A DNA stretch of 64,000 bases, taken from Parabacteroides chinchillae (lineage in GTDB: Bacteria; Bacteroidota; Bacteroidia; Bacteroidales; Tannerellaceae). The notes beneath the pieces are model-generated. The model searched no databases, had not been told where the DNA came from, and saw only the letters and a list, made by a program, of their open reading frames with translations. Positions 36,281-44,483 of this stretch are shown here, in pieces. Position 1 is the stretch's first letter. Every line of letters begins with the position of its first letter. The position numbers were made by a program, and so were the translations under genes. The stretch covers positions 1-64,000 of the forward strand of contig NZ_FNVS01000009.1 in the NCBI RefSeq assembly GCF_900108035.1. The letters are read 5' to 3'.

Positions 36281-36840
36281 AATAAATCTGATATTTCTAT
36301 TTTCATAGTCTTTTGTACTATTTCGTAAAAATGCTTGCGTGCACGAAATAATTTCACTTTGATATTGGAAGCAGTAAGATCGGTAATCTGGCGGATTTCC
36401 TCCACCGAACACTCTTCCAGATAATAGAGAGTAAGCAACAGGCCTTCATCGGCCGGAAGCTCTTTAAGCACACGGGAAATGACCTCCTTACGATCTTCTC
36501 TTTCCAATACGGAAGAAGCTGCATTCATCTCGGCAACTGTCAGATCGGTTGCTCCTGCTTCTTCATAGCCGGCAAAGATATGTTGCCCACGTAAAGCAGA
36601 TAAGGCCGTACGGTAGACAATCCGGTAAAACCAGGTAGAGAACTTACTCCCGAACTGGAATTCCGGTAGGGCACGATACATCTTTACAAAAGCATCCTGT
36701 ACCACTTCTTCTGCCTCCTCGCGATTCTCCATAATACGAAAAGCAATGGTATAAGCCATCTTCTCGTACTTCGCGACAAGGCAGGAGAAACTTTGAGTAT
36801 CCCCTGCCAAAATGCACGTTATCCATTTTTGCTCATCCAT
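36277..36840 (-). CDS. ECF RNA polymerase sigma factor 4
   Basis: 187 residues: region 2 (FSCLVAKYEKMAYTIAFRIMENREEAEEVVQDAFVKMYRAL, FSTWFYRIVYRTALSALR) and region 4 (LPADEGLLLTLYYLEECSVEEIRQITDLTASNIKVKLFRARKHF). It is of the SigW/RpoE-like class. The sigma gene is flanked by a coupled membrane protein downstream and a DUF6249 protein 10 bp upstream on the same strand, so the three form one operon. Confidence 0.9.
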   Translation of the reverse strand: MDEQKWITCILAGDTQSFSCLVAKYEKMAYTIAFRIMENREEAEEVVQDAFVKMYRALPEFQFGSKFSTWFYRIVYRTALSALRGQHIFAGYEEAGATDLTVAEMNAASSVLEREDRKEVISRVLKELPADEGLLLTLYYLEECSVEEIRQITDLTASNIKVKLFRARKHFYEIVQKTMKIEISDLL

Positions 36841-36850
36841 CCGGCAACTT

Positions 36851-37234
36851 TTATTTATTATCTTCCTGTCTCTCTTTCAACTGTATATTGCGCGAAACAA
36901 AGAAGTAAACAACAAAAGCAATACCTGCAAACAGAATCGCCATAGTAGGAATTGCCAGATTCAACCATTCTTCTACAGCCGGCATCATGGGATACACAAA
37001 AATTCCAACAATCAGTCCAAAAGCAAGTCCAATCATTACAATTCCATTTCGCAAGGCCGGATAGCGATTCGCCTTTTTTTCCGGTTCTTCAAGTATGAAA
37101 CCTTTATCAATCATAGCCATCCGTTCTTCATGGCGGCTTTTAATAGTCTGATAACAAGCTACAATACCTAATACAACAGGTAATCCGACGGCACAAACAA
37201 TTGCAATAATCGGAATCCATAATTCTGCATCCAT
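36851..37234 (-). CDS. DUF6249 membrane protein, 127 aa
   Basis: Three membrane helices (about 6-27, 62-82 and 92-113) with a charged loop KSRHEERMAMIDKGF after the first. The loop RxERMAMIxKG is characteristic of the DUF6249 family, found in Bacteroidetes next to ECF sigma genes. A second member lies at 62 kb. It is the first gene of the sigma 4 operon. The function is unknown; a sensory or accessory role for the sigma system is a guess from position. Confidence 0.75.
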   Translation of the reverse strand: MDAELWIPIIAIVCAVGLPVVLGIVACYQTIKSRHEERMAMIDKGFILEEPEKKANRYPALRNGIVMIGLAFGLIVGIFVYPMMPAVEEWLNLAIPTMAILFAGIAFVVYFFVSRNIQLKERQEDNK

Positions 37235-37345
37235 ATTCTTCTTTTTTTGATGTTAATATATCGGTTTTGTAGATAAGACGCAACGCGAAGTAATTGGGTT
37301 ACACTCCGCACATCGTTTTTTTTCGGTAGATAAAAAAAGGGGCAC

Positions 37346-37460
37346 AAATCAACTAGGGAGACCTCTGTAATTATATAGGAGGCCTACAAATTAATCAGGA
37401 AGGTCGTCACAATTAATTCCTCGGACACAGAATTAATTACAACGACCTTCCACATTAATC
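37346..37460. repeat. 22-bp-period array C, about six units
   Basis: AT-rich words of the AATTAAT kind start at 37346, 37368, 37390, 37412, 37432 and 37454 (spacings 22, 22, 22, 20, 22). GC cores lie between them (GGGAGACCTC, GGAGGCCTAC, GGAAGGTCGTC, CCTCGGACAC, ACGACCTTCC). GGAAGGTCGT (37398-37407) and ACGACCTTCC (37442-37451) are exact inverted copies. The array lies between the end of the keto-sugar cluster and the DUF6249 gene. Confidence 0.72.
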
Positions 37461-37476
37461 GTACTGCGTTTTAAGC

Positions 37477-39135
37477 TCAGGCCTTCTCGCCTCTTACGAT
37501 TTCTTCTTTATCTTTATCCCAATACATAGTACGTCCTTCCAGATAAGCGCGGGTTCCCATGTGGGCAGTCATAGCTTCTTCAAAAGCACGGTCTATGTTA
37601 CAACTCGGAGTCTTTCCCTGACGGATGCATTCCAGCCATTCACGGATATGAAGGTGGCTGGTATCATAACGGCGCCCGTTTACATAAGTGTAAAGCAAAC
37701 CGCGCTTTGCAAAATACAATTCAGTCGGCGATGTTACCGAATCTGTGCTGTTCTGTCCCGGCACATATGTATAGAACGGTGTATCGGTAGGAATAATACC
37801 CTGGCTGATCTTGTCGGCATAACGGGTTGAATCAGGATCAACAGTAATGGCCAACATGTTGGAAACTTCCATAGAAGCATCATGTCCCATGAAGACTTTG
37901 CCACGTCCGCGGGCACTTGCCAACGTTGCACTATACAACATGGAGAGATCTTTATCCGGCCATTCGAATACAGTCTGCAAAACATCCGGAACCGTACGTC
38001 CGTCCTTAAAAAAGTACACGCCTCCGGAAGAAGTAGCCGAATGAGGAATACCAACGTGCATAATCTGGTTTACCGCATCATATTCATGAGTCAGCAAATC
38101 ACCGGAAAGCCCTGTACTGTAATCCCACCAGCAACGCCAACGGAAAAAGCGTTCCAGACTGAACTTATCACGTTCTTCCGGACCGATATATCTTTCCAGG
38201 CCATTCTTAGTCATATAATCCATATATTCCTTCACGCGGTCAGGATTACCTTCAAACTGTTTCCAGTCGATAGTATCGGGCGATGCTCCTTCAATAATAT
38301 CATATACCCAAGCTCCGTTAGGCGAATTACGATTGGTACAAACCTCTATCAGATTCACTTTACCCAACAGCCCTTTGCCTATGATCTCTTCGGCCTTCTG
38401 GTAGCAGTCGGTCTGACGTCCCTGATGCCCTAACTGAAATACTATACCGCTTTCTTTCACGGCCTGACGTACCATGTAGGTTTCGGGCACGGTCCACGAA
38501 AGAGGTTTCTCTACGTAAACATGTTTTCCTGCACGGGCAGCTTCTATAGCCATAGTGCTATGCCAGTGATCGGGGGTTGCAATAATTACAGCATCAATAT
38601 CATCTGCGGCCAATAGTTCCTGATAGGTACGGTAACGCTTTGGTACGGCACCACCAAATTTACCGTTTGATCCTTCACGGTTAATATTGGAAGCAGCCAA
38701 CTGGGCGGCTTCTGCATATTTATCAAATATATCGCAGACACCATTTACAACGACGTTAAGGTCGTCTTGCAACATATATTGCTCGTAATTGGTATCTTTC
38801 TTGTTCTGCTTGTGAAATTCAATAACTTTATCTATCCAGGAAGGTTCGGCAAATCCGGCCGCCCGCATCAAATCCTTGCCACGGATTCCGAATCCGATCA
38901 TTCCCAGGCGTATCTGTTTACCATCTTTTACAGGTTCAAGATAACTGGCATTATCGCCGCTCACCTGAAATACATCTGATATATTGCGTCCCCTAAGGGC
39001 ATCTTTTCTCTTCTGATAGACTCCGTAAGCCAATGCACCTAATACAGGTACGGTAGCCAACGTTTTCAACGCATCCCGGCGGCCTTTGTCAGGTTGTTGT
39101 TCCTGAGCGGGAGTTTTATTAACATCTTCTGCCAT
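37477..39135 (-). CDS. Gfo/Idh/MocA-family oxidoreductase 1, exported
   Basis: ATG 39135 (MAEDVNKT) is taken as start; a TTG at 39147 would overlap the DoxX stop. The N-terminus has a twin-arginine-like signal (GRRDALKTLATVPVLGALAYGVY). The Rossmann part has LGMIGFGIRGKDLMRAAG and DDIDAVIIATPDHWHSTMAIEAARAGKHVYVEKPLSW; the EKP lysine and the following GHQGRQTD are family signatures. At 552 residues it belongs to the long class found with DUF1080 proteins in Bacteroidota. Such enzymes oxidise or reduce sugars at C3 with a bound nicotinamide cofactor. It is the last gene of the cluster, 8 bp after doxX. Confidence 0.86.
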   Translation of the reverse strand: MAEDVNKTPAQEQQPDKGRRDALKTLATVPVLGALAYGVYQKRKDALRGRNISDVFQVSGDNASYLEPVKDGKQIRLGMIGFGIRGKDLMRAAGFAEPSWIDKVIEFHKQNKKDTNYEQYMLQDDLNVVVNGVCDIFDKYAEAAQLAASNINREGSNGKFGGAVPKRYRTYQELLAADDIDAVIIATPDHWHSTMAIEAARAGKHVYVEKPLSWTVPETYMVRQAVKESGIVFQLGHQGRQTDCYQKAEEIIGKGLLGKVNLIEVCTNRNSPNGAWVYDIIEGASPDTIDWKQFEGNPDRVKEYMDYMTKNGLERYIGPEERDKFSLERFFRWRCWWDYSTGLSGDLLTHEYDAVNQIMHVGIPHSATSSGGVYFFKDGRTVPDVLQTVFEWPDKDLSMLYSATLASARGRGKVFMGHDASMEVSNMLAITVDPDSTRYADKISQGIIPTDTPFYTYVPGQNSTDSVTSPTELYFAKRGLLYTYVNGRRYDTSHLHIREWLECIRQGKTPSCNIDRAFEEAMTAHMGTRAYLEGRTMYWDKDKEEIVRGEKA

Positions 39136-39143
39136 AGCCTTTA

Positions 39144-39653
39144 TCAAATCAATTTAAGTTTATGTAATATAGGACAAACTTTTCCTAACATGCGGTCGAA
39201 ACCAAATATCTGGGAAGTCGGGAATACACACAATAATCCCAATGCAGCCAGTTCTACCAAATTCTTATCTATCCAAAGGTAAGAGCCTTCAAAAGGCATC
39301 ATGTACTCTGCTCCTATAAAAGAAGGATGCGACAAAGTGTACATAGCCAGCAGTATCATTCCACCCACTGAAGACAGGCGATATAAACATCCCAGTGTAA
39401 GCCCCAGGCCAATAAGCAAAAGAGCCCATTCATTTGCAAGGTTGATCATATCTACCATATTTGCATCTTGTGTCAATCCGATAAAAAAGGAAGAGGCAAA
39501 ACCTTTTGAATCAAGGAGGTAAGGCATCGAAGTCCATTTCGGGTTCATGATCTTTACCATTCCTTCATACATAAAGTGCCAACCAATAAAAAGCCGGAGC
39601 ATCATCAACCAAGTCAGCTGTGCTTTCGTATAACATTGTTCTTTATTCATCAT
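39144..39653 (-). CDS. DoxX-family membrane protein, 169 aa
   Basis: Four membrane segments (about 12-32, 72-92, 95-112 and 132-150). LMMLRLFIGWHFMYEGMVKIMNPKW is the typical DoxX start. DoxX proteins are integral membrane components linked to quinone or thiosulfate oxidoreduction in a few organisms and often unassigned elsewhere. Placed 8 bp before a sugar dehydrogenase, it may pass electrons between the exported dehydrogenase and the membrane; this is inference from context only. Confidence 0.82.
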   Translation of the reverse strand: MMNKEQCYTKAQLTWLMMLRLFIGWHFMYEGMVKIMNPKWTSMPYLLDSKGFASSFFIGLTQDANMVDMINLANEWALLLIGLGLTLGCLYRLSSVGGMILLAMYTLSHPSFIGAEYMMPFEGSYLWIDKNLVELAALGLLCVFPTSQIFGFDRMLGKVCPILHKLKLI

Positions 39654-39707
39654 TCTGTATATTAAGTCTGAAAGTTGGTTCTAAAAATATCCATATAAAA
39701 TAAAATA

Positions 39708-39740
39708 CCCGAAGCTAGAACATTAGATTCCGGCTTCGGG
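39708..39740 (-). terminator. Hairpin terminator between the DUF1080 and DoxX genes
   Basis: CCCGAAGC (39708-39715) and GCTTCGGG (39733-39740) form a perfect 8-bp stem, followed on the minus strand by TATTTTATTTTAT. It sits inside the cluster and should split or attenuate transcription between the upstream pair and doxX-dehydrogenase 1. Confidence 0.7.
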
Positions 39741-39777
39741 CGTTTTTATCTGAAATTATTTGTTTACTTAATAAGGA

Positions 39778-40656
39778 TCAATCCAGTTCTTTAACTGTGA
39801 TATTACGGAACCAAACATCATCGCCATGATCTTGAAGTCCGATGAAGCCTTCCTTATTTTCGCCACCACAATTTAGCAACAGTTCGTAAGCCAACGGCCA
39901 TTTTTCCTTGCTGAACTTGCTCTTATCAAGCATTTCCTTCCATTGCGGAGTCCACAAATGATATTCTACTACAGGTTCGTCGTTCTGATAATGAACAATT
40001 GTGCCTTTATAGCAAAGGATTTTCACCTTGTTCCATTCGCCGAACGGTTTAGCATTCTGCGGTTTGGCAGGTATCATATCATACAAAGAAGAAGATTGAC
40101 GGTTACCGTCTTTACCCATCTTTGCATCCGGATGATTTTCGTTATCCAGCACCTGGCATTCAGGAGCAGAGATAAAGATAGGTTCTTTTACATCGTTGCC
40201 ATCCTTATCTTTAGAAATAACTTCCTGACCCAGATAGAAAATACCGGAGTTTGCTCCTTTGGCAACTTTCCATTCCAATTCCAGTTCGAAGTTTTTCAGT
40301 TTGCTTGCAAAAATCAGGTCTCCACCGTCTTTTGAACCAGCTTCACCGGCACCCGAACCTTTAATATGAATAGTACCGTCTACAACTTCCCAAGCAGCAG
40401 GTACGTCGGAACGGTTATAACCTCTCCATCCGTTGAATGTCTTGCCATCAAAAATAACAATCTTTCCATCTTTGTCTTTCGGGAAAGTCGACAAGTCAAC
40501 AGTAGGAAGATCGTTCACAATTCTATATTCGGGAACAGCAGCTTCTTCTGTCGTAGCTTCCGCAGTAGCTGTATCTTCTGTTTTCTTTCCACCGCCACAG
40601 GATGTAAAATAACACATCATAACTGCGGCACTTGCTAATAATACTGACTTTTTCAT
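39778..40656 (-). CDS. DUF1080 (3-keto-disaccharide hydrolase family) lipoprotein, 292 aa
   Basis: The lipobox is CYFTSC (Cys20), followed by a Thr/Ala/Glu linker. The domain has KIVIFDGKTFNGWRGYNR, NFELELEWKVAKGANSGIFYLGQE, APECQVLDNENHPD, EWNKVKILCYKGTIVHYQN and DDVWFRNITVKEL. Compared with the other DUF1080 proteins here it is closest in layout to the first domain of the 431-residue protein. It sits between two Gfo/Idh/MocA dehydrogenases, which is the context in which 3-keto-glycoside cleavage has been shown in Bacteroides. Confidence 0.84.
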   Translation of the reverse strand: MKKSVLLASAAVMMCYFTSCGGGKKTEDTATAEATTEEAAVPEYRIVNDLPTVDLSTFPKDKDGKIVIFDGKTFNGWRGYNRSDVPAAWEVVDGTIHIKGSGAGEAGSKDGGDLIFASKLKNFELELEWKVAKGANSGIFYLGQEVISKDKDGNDVKEPIFISAPECQVLDNENHPDAKMGKDGNRQSSSLYDMIPAKPQNAKPFGEWNKVKILCYKGTIVHYQNDEPVVEYHLWTPQWKEMLDKSKFSKEKWPLAYELLLNCGGENKEGFIGLQDHGDDVWFRNITVKELD

Positions 40657-40680
40657 TTTTGGATTTATGTTTTTTACAAA

Positions 40681-42168
40681 TTATCTCGGCATATCAGGCA
40701 GCTTCCAACCATCGCGATAGTTATGCTTGATCAATTCAGCCGCAAACTGTTGTGCATTAACCGGATCAGTCCATTTCTTGTTGAATGAAGGATGACCGTC
40801 TTTAATTGTAAAGCCGTCTTTAATAACAGTCTTGATTGTTTCATCCGGACTGATATTTGTAAATTGCATATTGTTGCCATCCCAATGCAACTCTTTGTTC
40901 AAGCCTTGCAAACGAACAGCCAATACACCCATTACAACCATTTCATTAAACGGACCAGCCAATGAGAAGTCTGACTTAGCTTTTACACGGTTTCCTGCGC
41001 TTTCTTTACAAGCACGGATCCAGTCTTGTTCATGACCACCACTAGTTGCGTTAGCAACACGGCGTTCTGTTTTAGCGACATTAGGTACACGGCCAGACAA
41101 CAACCAAGGATTCTGTCCGTAGCAACCACAAATCAATGTATCTTTTGTTCCGTGGAAGATACACAATCCGCCTCCATAACCCATCAGTTCTTTTCCTTGT
41201 GGGAATCCTACAGGACGATCCGGCATCATACCGCCATCATACCAGTGAATTTCTACTTCCGGAAGAGCTACCTTAGGCATATTGTCACGAGCAGGGAATG
41301 TCAGTTTTACATGCTGAGCCTGCGGAGCACAATCCGTCAGCAACAATGTAGACGAACCTTGTGCTTTTGTAGGATAACCTAATTTCAGAGCTTTAAACGG
41401 AGCACTCATGATGTGGCAAGCCATATCACCTAAAGCGCCTGTACCATAAGCCCACCATCCGCGCCAGTTCCATGGATGATAAATATGGTTGAAAGGACGC
41501 ATTTCAGCCGGACCTGTAAACAAATCCCAATTCAAAGTAGAAGGAATCTTATCTGCTTTATCGGGCACATTCAAACCTTGCGGCCAGATAGGACGGTCTG
41601 TAGCACATTCCACTTTTGTTACTTCACCTATTTCTCCATTCCAAATCCACTCGCAAACCAGGTTTTCACCTTCGTCCGAACAGCCTTGGTTACCCATTTG
41701 TGTAGCAACCTGATATTTATCAGCCAGCTTAGTCAACAAACGAGATTCATAAACAGAGTGGGTCAACGGCTTCTGGCAATATACATGTTTGCCCAAAGTC
41801 ATTGCATCGGCAGAAATAATAGCATGAGTATGGTCTGCAGTAGCTACCAATACAGCATCGATAGACTTACCCATTTCATCATACATCTTACGGAAGTCCC
41901 AATATTTTTTAGCTTGCGGATGACGGTCGAATACCGGTTTTGCATACTTCCAGTCTACATCACAAAGAGCTACGATATTTTCTGTAGTCTCCATGTTCTT
42001 TAAGTTTGCATTACCCATACCACCAATACCAACGGCAGCAATATTCAATTTATCGGAAGGGGCTACATATCCGTGACTTTTACCAAGGATAGAACCCGGA
42101 ACAATAGAAAATGCAGCAGCAGCGGCGGCTCCTCTTTGGAGGAAAGATCTTCTTGAAATGTTTGACAT
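40681..42168 (-). CDS. Gfo/Idh/MocA-family oxidoreductase 2, Tat-exported
   Basis: A clear twin-arginine signal (SRRSFLQRGAAAAAAFSIVPG) shows export in folded form with cofactor. The Rossmann domain has LNIAAVGIGGMGNANLKNM and SIDAVLVATADHTHAIISADAMTLGKHVYCQKPLTH, with the family lysine in QKP, followed by MGNQGCSDEGENL. The C-terminal domain carries YHPWNWRGWWAYGTGALGDMACHIM. It is the first gene of the minus-strand cluster, 24 bp before the DUF1080 gene, and is preceded by a good promoter. Confidence 0.88.
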   Translation of the reverse strand: MSNISRRSFLQRGAAAAAAFSIVPGSILGKSHGYVAPSDKLNIAAVGIGGMGNANLKNMETTENIVALCDVDWKYAKPVFDRHPQAKKYWDFRKMYDEMGKSIDAVLVATADHTHAIISADAMTLGKHVYCQKPLTHSVYESRLLTKLADKYQVATQMGNQGCSDEGENLVCEWIWNGEIGEVTKVECATDRPIWPQGLNVPDKADKIPSTLNWDLFTGPAEMRPFNHIYHPWNWRGWWAYGTGALGDMACHIMSAPFKALKLGYPTKAQGSSTLLLTDCAPQAQHVKLTFPARDNMPKVALPEVEIHWYDGGMMPDRPVGFPQGKELMGYGGGLCIFHGTKDTLICGCYGQNPWLLSGRVPNVAKTERRVANATSGGHEQDWIRACKESAGNRVKAKSDFSLAGPFNEMVVMGVLAVRLQGLNKELHWDGNNMQFTNISPDETIKTVIKDGFTIKDGHPSFNKKWTDPVNAQQFAAELIKHNYRDGWKLPDMPR

Positions 42169-42246
42169 AGTAATAATTTTTTATAGATTAGCACTTAACA
42201 ATAATATTCCATGTATTTTTCCACCTTTTTGTGGTTCAAATTGTCG

Positions 42247-42276
42247 CAAATATAACCAATACTGTGTTAAAGACAA
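42247..42276 (-). promoter_or_regulatory. Promoter of the oxidoreductase/DUF1080 cluster
   Basis: On the minus strand TTG (42276-42274), a 19-bp spacer and TATATTTG (42254-42247), about 80 bp before the ATG. Confidence 0.6.
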
Positions 42277-42401
42277 GCCTATGAAAGTGCTTTATCATTT
42301 AAAATAATTTTTTTTAACAGAGAAATAAATCCTACATGCCGGCATCTTTCTGTTTTTTACCGAATGCAAATTTGATTTTCATACCGGCAAAATAGATTGT
42401 T

Positions 42402-42489
42402 GACAATTATCAGCCAAGCGGCCGACAATTGTCAACCGTATGGCCGACGACTATCAACCGTTCGGTTGATAATTATCAAATCAAGAAGT
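42402..42489. repeat. 22-bp-period array D, four units
   Basis: Units start exactly at 42402, 42424, 42446 and 42468. Their first ten bases are GACAATTATC, GACAATTGTC, GACGACTATC and GATAATTATC (palindromic or nearly so). The second halves of the first three are AGCCAAGCGGCC, AACCGTATGGCC and AACCGTTCGGTT (inverted-repeat-like). The array lies between two divergent promoters, those of the oxidoreductase cluster and of the DUF4492-cydAB operon, about 150 bp and 100 bp from their -7 boxes. Confidence 0.85.
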
Positions 42490-42583
42490 ATCACGTATGT
42501 ATTCAATACCAGCTGATAGGTATAATCTATTTTTTAATAGATATTTATTATATCCTGCAGACAGCAATTATAGTCTTTTTCAT

Positions 42584-42591
42584 TATATTTG
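42584..42591 (+). promoter_or_regulatory. -7 box of the DUF4492-cydAB operon
   Basis: TATATTTG is a full -7 match, 55 bp before the DUF4492 ATG. A -33 element is not clear, which would fit an activated promoter. Confidence 0.5.
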
Positions 42592-42646
42592 TATTAACTT
42601 GAAACATTCTTGTTTTCACATCTGTTATCTTAATGAAAATACATGT

Positions 42647-42874
42647 ATGAAAAAAGATTTTATTCTAATACGAATCTACCGTTTTTACCTGGAAGGTTTT
42701 CGTGAAATGACACTAGGTAAAACCCTTTGGCTTATAATCCTGGTCAAATTGTTCATTATGTTTTTCACTCTTAGGTTATTCTTTTTCCCCAATTACCTCA
42801 ACCAGTTTAATAGCGATAAAGAAAAAGAAGAACACGTTTCAAGCCAACTTATAGACAGAGCAATTACTCCTTAA
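42647..42874 (+). CDS. DUF4492 protein, small membrane protein of the cytochrome bd operon, 75 aa
   Basis: The start is ATG 42647 (MKKDFILIRIYRFYLEGFREM); the open frame extends upstream but without family similarity and across the promoter. IYRFYLEGFREMTLGKTLWLIILVKLFIMFFTLRLFFFPN is the DUF4492 signature with one membrane helix. Family members almost always precede cydA in Bacteroidetes and epsilon-proteobacteria. It may be a small accessory subunit comparable to CydX; that is inference. Only 11 bp separate it from cydA. Confidence 0.85.
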   Translation: MKKDFILIRIYRFYLEGFREMTLGKTLWLIILVKLFIMFFTLRLFFFPNYLNQFNSDKEKEEHVSSQLIDRAITP

Positions 42875-42885
42875 ACATTAATAAT

Positions 42886-44442
42886 ATGATTGAAAGCATT
42901 GACACTTCTTTGATTGATTGGTCGAGAGCACAGTTTGCCCTTACGGCCATGTATCACTGGTTATTCGTCCCCCTGACATTGGGGTTGGGTGTTATACAGG
43001 CCATTATGGAAACTATTTACGTCCGGACGGGAAAAGAGTTCTGGAAAACAACGGCCCAGTTCTGGATGAAACTTTTCGGTATTAATTTTGCCATAGGGGT
43101 AGCAACCGGCCTGATACTTGAATTTGAGTTCGGAACCAACTGGTCTAACTATAGCTGGTTTGTAGGAGATATCTTTGGTGCGCCTCTTGCCATCGAAGGT
43201 ATTCTGGCTTTTTTTATGGAAGCCACTTTTATTGCCGTCATGTTCTTTGGTTGGAACAAAGTGAGCAAGCGTTTCCACCTTGCATCCACATGGCTTACAA
43301 TTGTAGGTGCAACACTCTCTGCCTTATGGATTCTGATCGCAAATGCATGGATGCAGTATCCTACAGGTATGCAATTCAATCCGGACACTGTTCGTAATGA
43401 AATGTTTAATTTCTGGGATGTAGCCCTATCTCCTGTCGCTATCAATAAATTTTTCCACACCGTGCTTTCCGGTTGGATTGTCGGGGCATTGTTTGTCGTT
43501 GGTATCAGCAGTTGGTATTTATTAAAGAAAAGAGAAGTAGAATTTGCCCTGTCGAGTATCAAAATCGGAGCTATCTTCGGTTTAGTTGCATCTATCTTAA
43601 TTATATGGACAGGTGATGGTTCCGCTTATCAGGTAGCCCAAAAGCAGCCAATGAAATTAGCCGCTATGGAAGGACTATATGAAGGAAGCAACGGGCAAGG
43701 GTTGGTAGCTATCGGGATTCTAAATCCGCAAAAGACAAGTTACCAGGACAATGTTAACCCATTCATCTTCCGAATCCAAGTTCCTAAGCTTCTGTCTGTC
43801 CTTGCTGAACGCAAAGCAGATGCGTATGTCCCGGGAATTGTCAATCTGATTGAAGGAGGCTACACAACACATAATGGAACGCCGGCCCTTTCCGCCCAAG
43901 AAAAAATAGCAAAGGGCAGACTTGCAATCAAAGCGTTAGCCGATTACCGTCAAGCTAAAAAAGACAAAAACGAAACACTGGCCGAACAAAGCCGTACTAT
44001 ATTGAACGACAATTTTGCATACTTCGGATATGGTTACATTAAAGATCCGGCAGAGCTTATTCCACATGTCGGACTTACCTTCTATTCTTTCCGCATTATG
44101 GTATTATTAGGAGGATATTTCATTTTATTATTTCTCATCGCTTTAATCTATGGTAAGAAAAACAAATTTGCAGAAGCCCGTTGGTTGCAATACGTTTGCC
44201 TGTGGTCGGTCCCACTGGCTTATATTGCAGGACAAGCCGGATGGGTTGTTGCAGAGGTAGGACGTCAGCCCTGGGCCATACAAGACATACTGCCGACTTC
44301 GGCCTCAATATCCAAGTTGAATCCATCCTCAGTGCAGACCACATTCTATTTATTCCTCATCCTTTTTACAATCTTATTGATTGCAGAAATAGGCATCATG
44401 GTGAAAGCTGTCAAAAAAGGGCCACAATCAAATGGACATTAA
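42886..44442 (+). CDS. cydA: Cytochrome bd ubiquinol/menaquinol oxidase subunit I
   Basis: 518 residues with the usual nine-helix plan. SRAQFALTAMYHWLFVPLTLGLG contains the N-terminal haem ligand histidine. FGINFAIGVATGLILEFEFGTNWSNYSWFVGDIFGAPLAIEG and FFMEATFIAVMFFGW are near invariant. GRQPWAIQDILPTSASIS is the C-terminal conserved patch. The Q-loop region (about 250-385) is present. With CydB it reduces oxygen to water using quinol at the inner membrane, giving anaerobic gut Bacteroidetes nanaerobic growth and oxygen protection. Confidence 0.97.
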   Translation: MIESIDTSLIDWSRAQFALTAMYHWLFVPLTLGLGVIQAIMETIYVRTGKEFWKTTAQFWMKLFGINFAIGVATGLILEFEFGTNWSNYSWFVGDIFGAPLAIEGILAFFMEATFIAVMFFGWNKVSKRFHLASTWLTIVGATLSALWILIANAWMQYPTGMQFNPDTVRNEMFNFWDVALSPVAINKFFHTVLSGWIVGALFVVGISSWYLLKKREVEFALSSIKIGAIFGLVASILIIWTGDGSAYQVAQKQPMKLAAMEGLYEGSNGQGLVAIGILNPQKTSYQDNVNPFIFRIQVPKLLSVLAERKADAYVPGIVNLIEGGYTTHNGTPALSAQEKIAKGRLAIKALADYRQAKKDKNETLAEQSRTILNDNFAYFGYGYIKDPAELIPHVGLTFYSFRIMVLLGGYFILLFLIALIYGKKNKFAEARWLQYVCLWSVPLAYIAGQAGWVVAEVGRQPWAIQDILPTSASISKLNPSSVQTTFYLFLILFTILLIAEIGIMVKAVKKGPQSNGH

Positions 44443-44483
44443 TAACGGACAATTTGTTATTCACAACTTATAATTATTAGCAT

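Noticed and set aside
42402-42489. Array D as a CRISPR array
   Set aside because: Units are degenerate over their whole length with no constant repeat separated by unique spacers, the period is only 22 bp, and no cas gene is present in the window.
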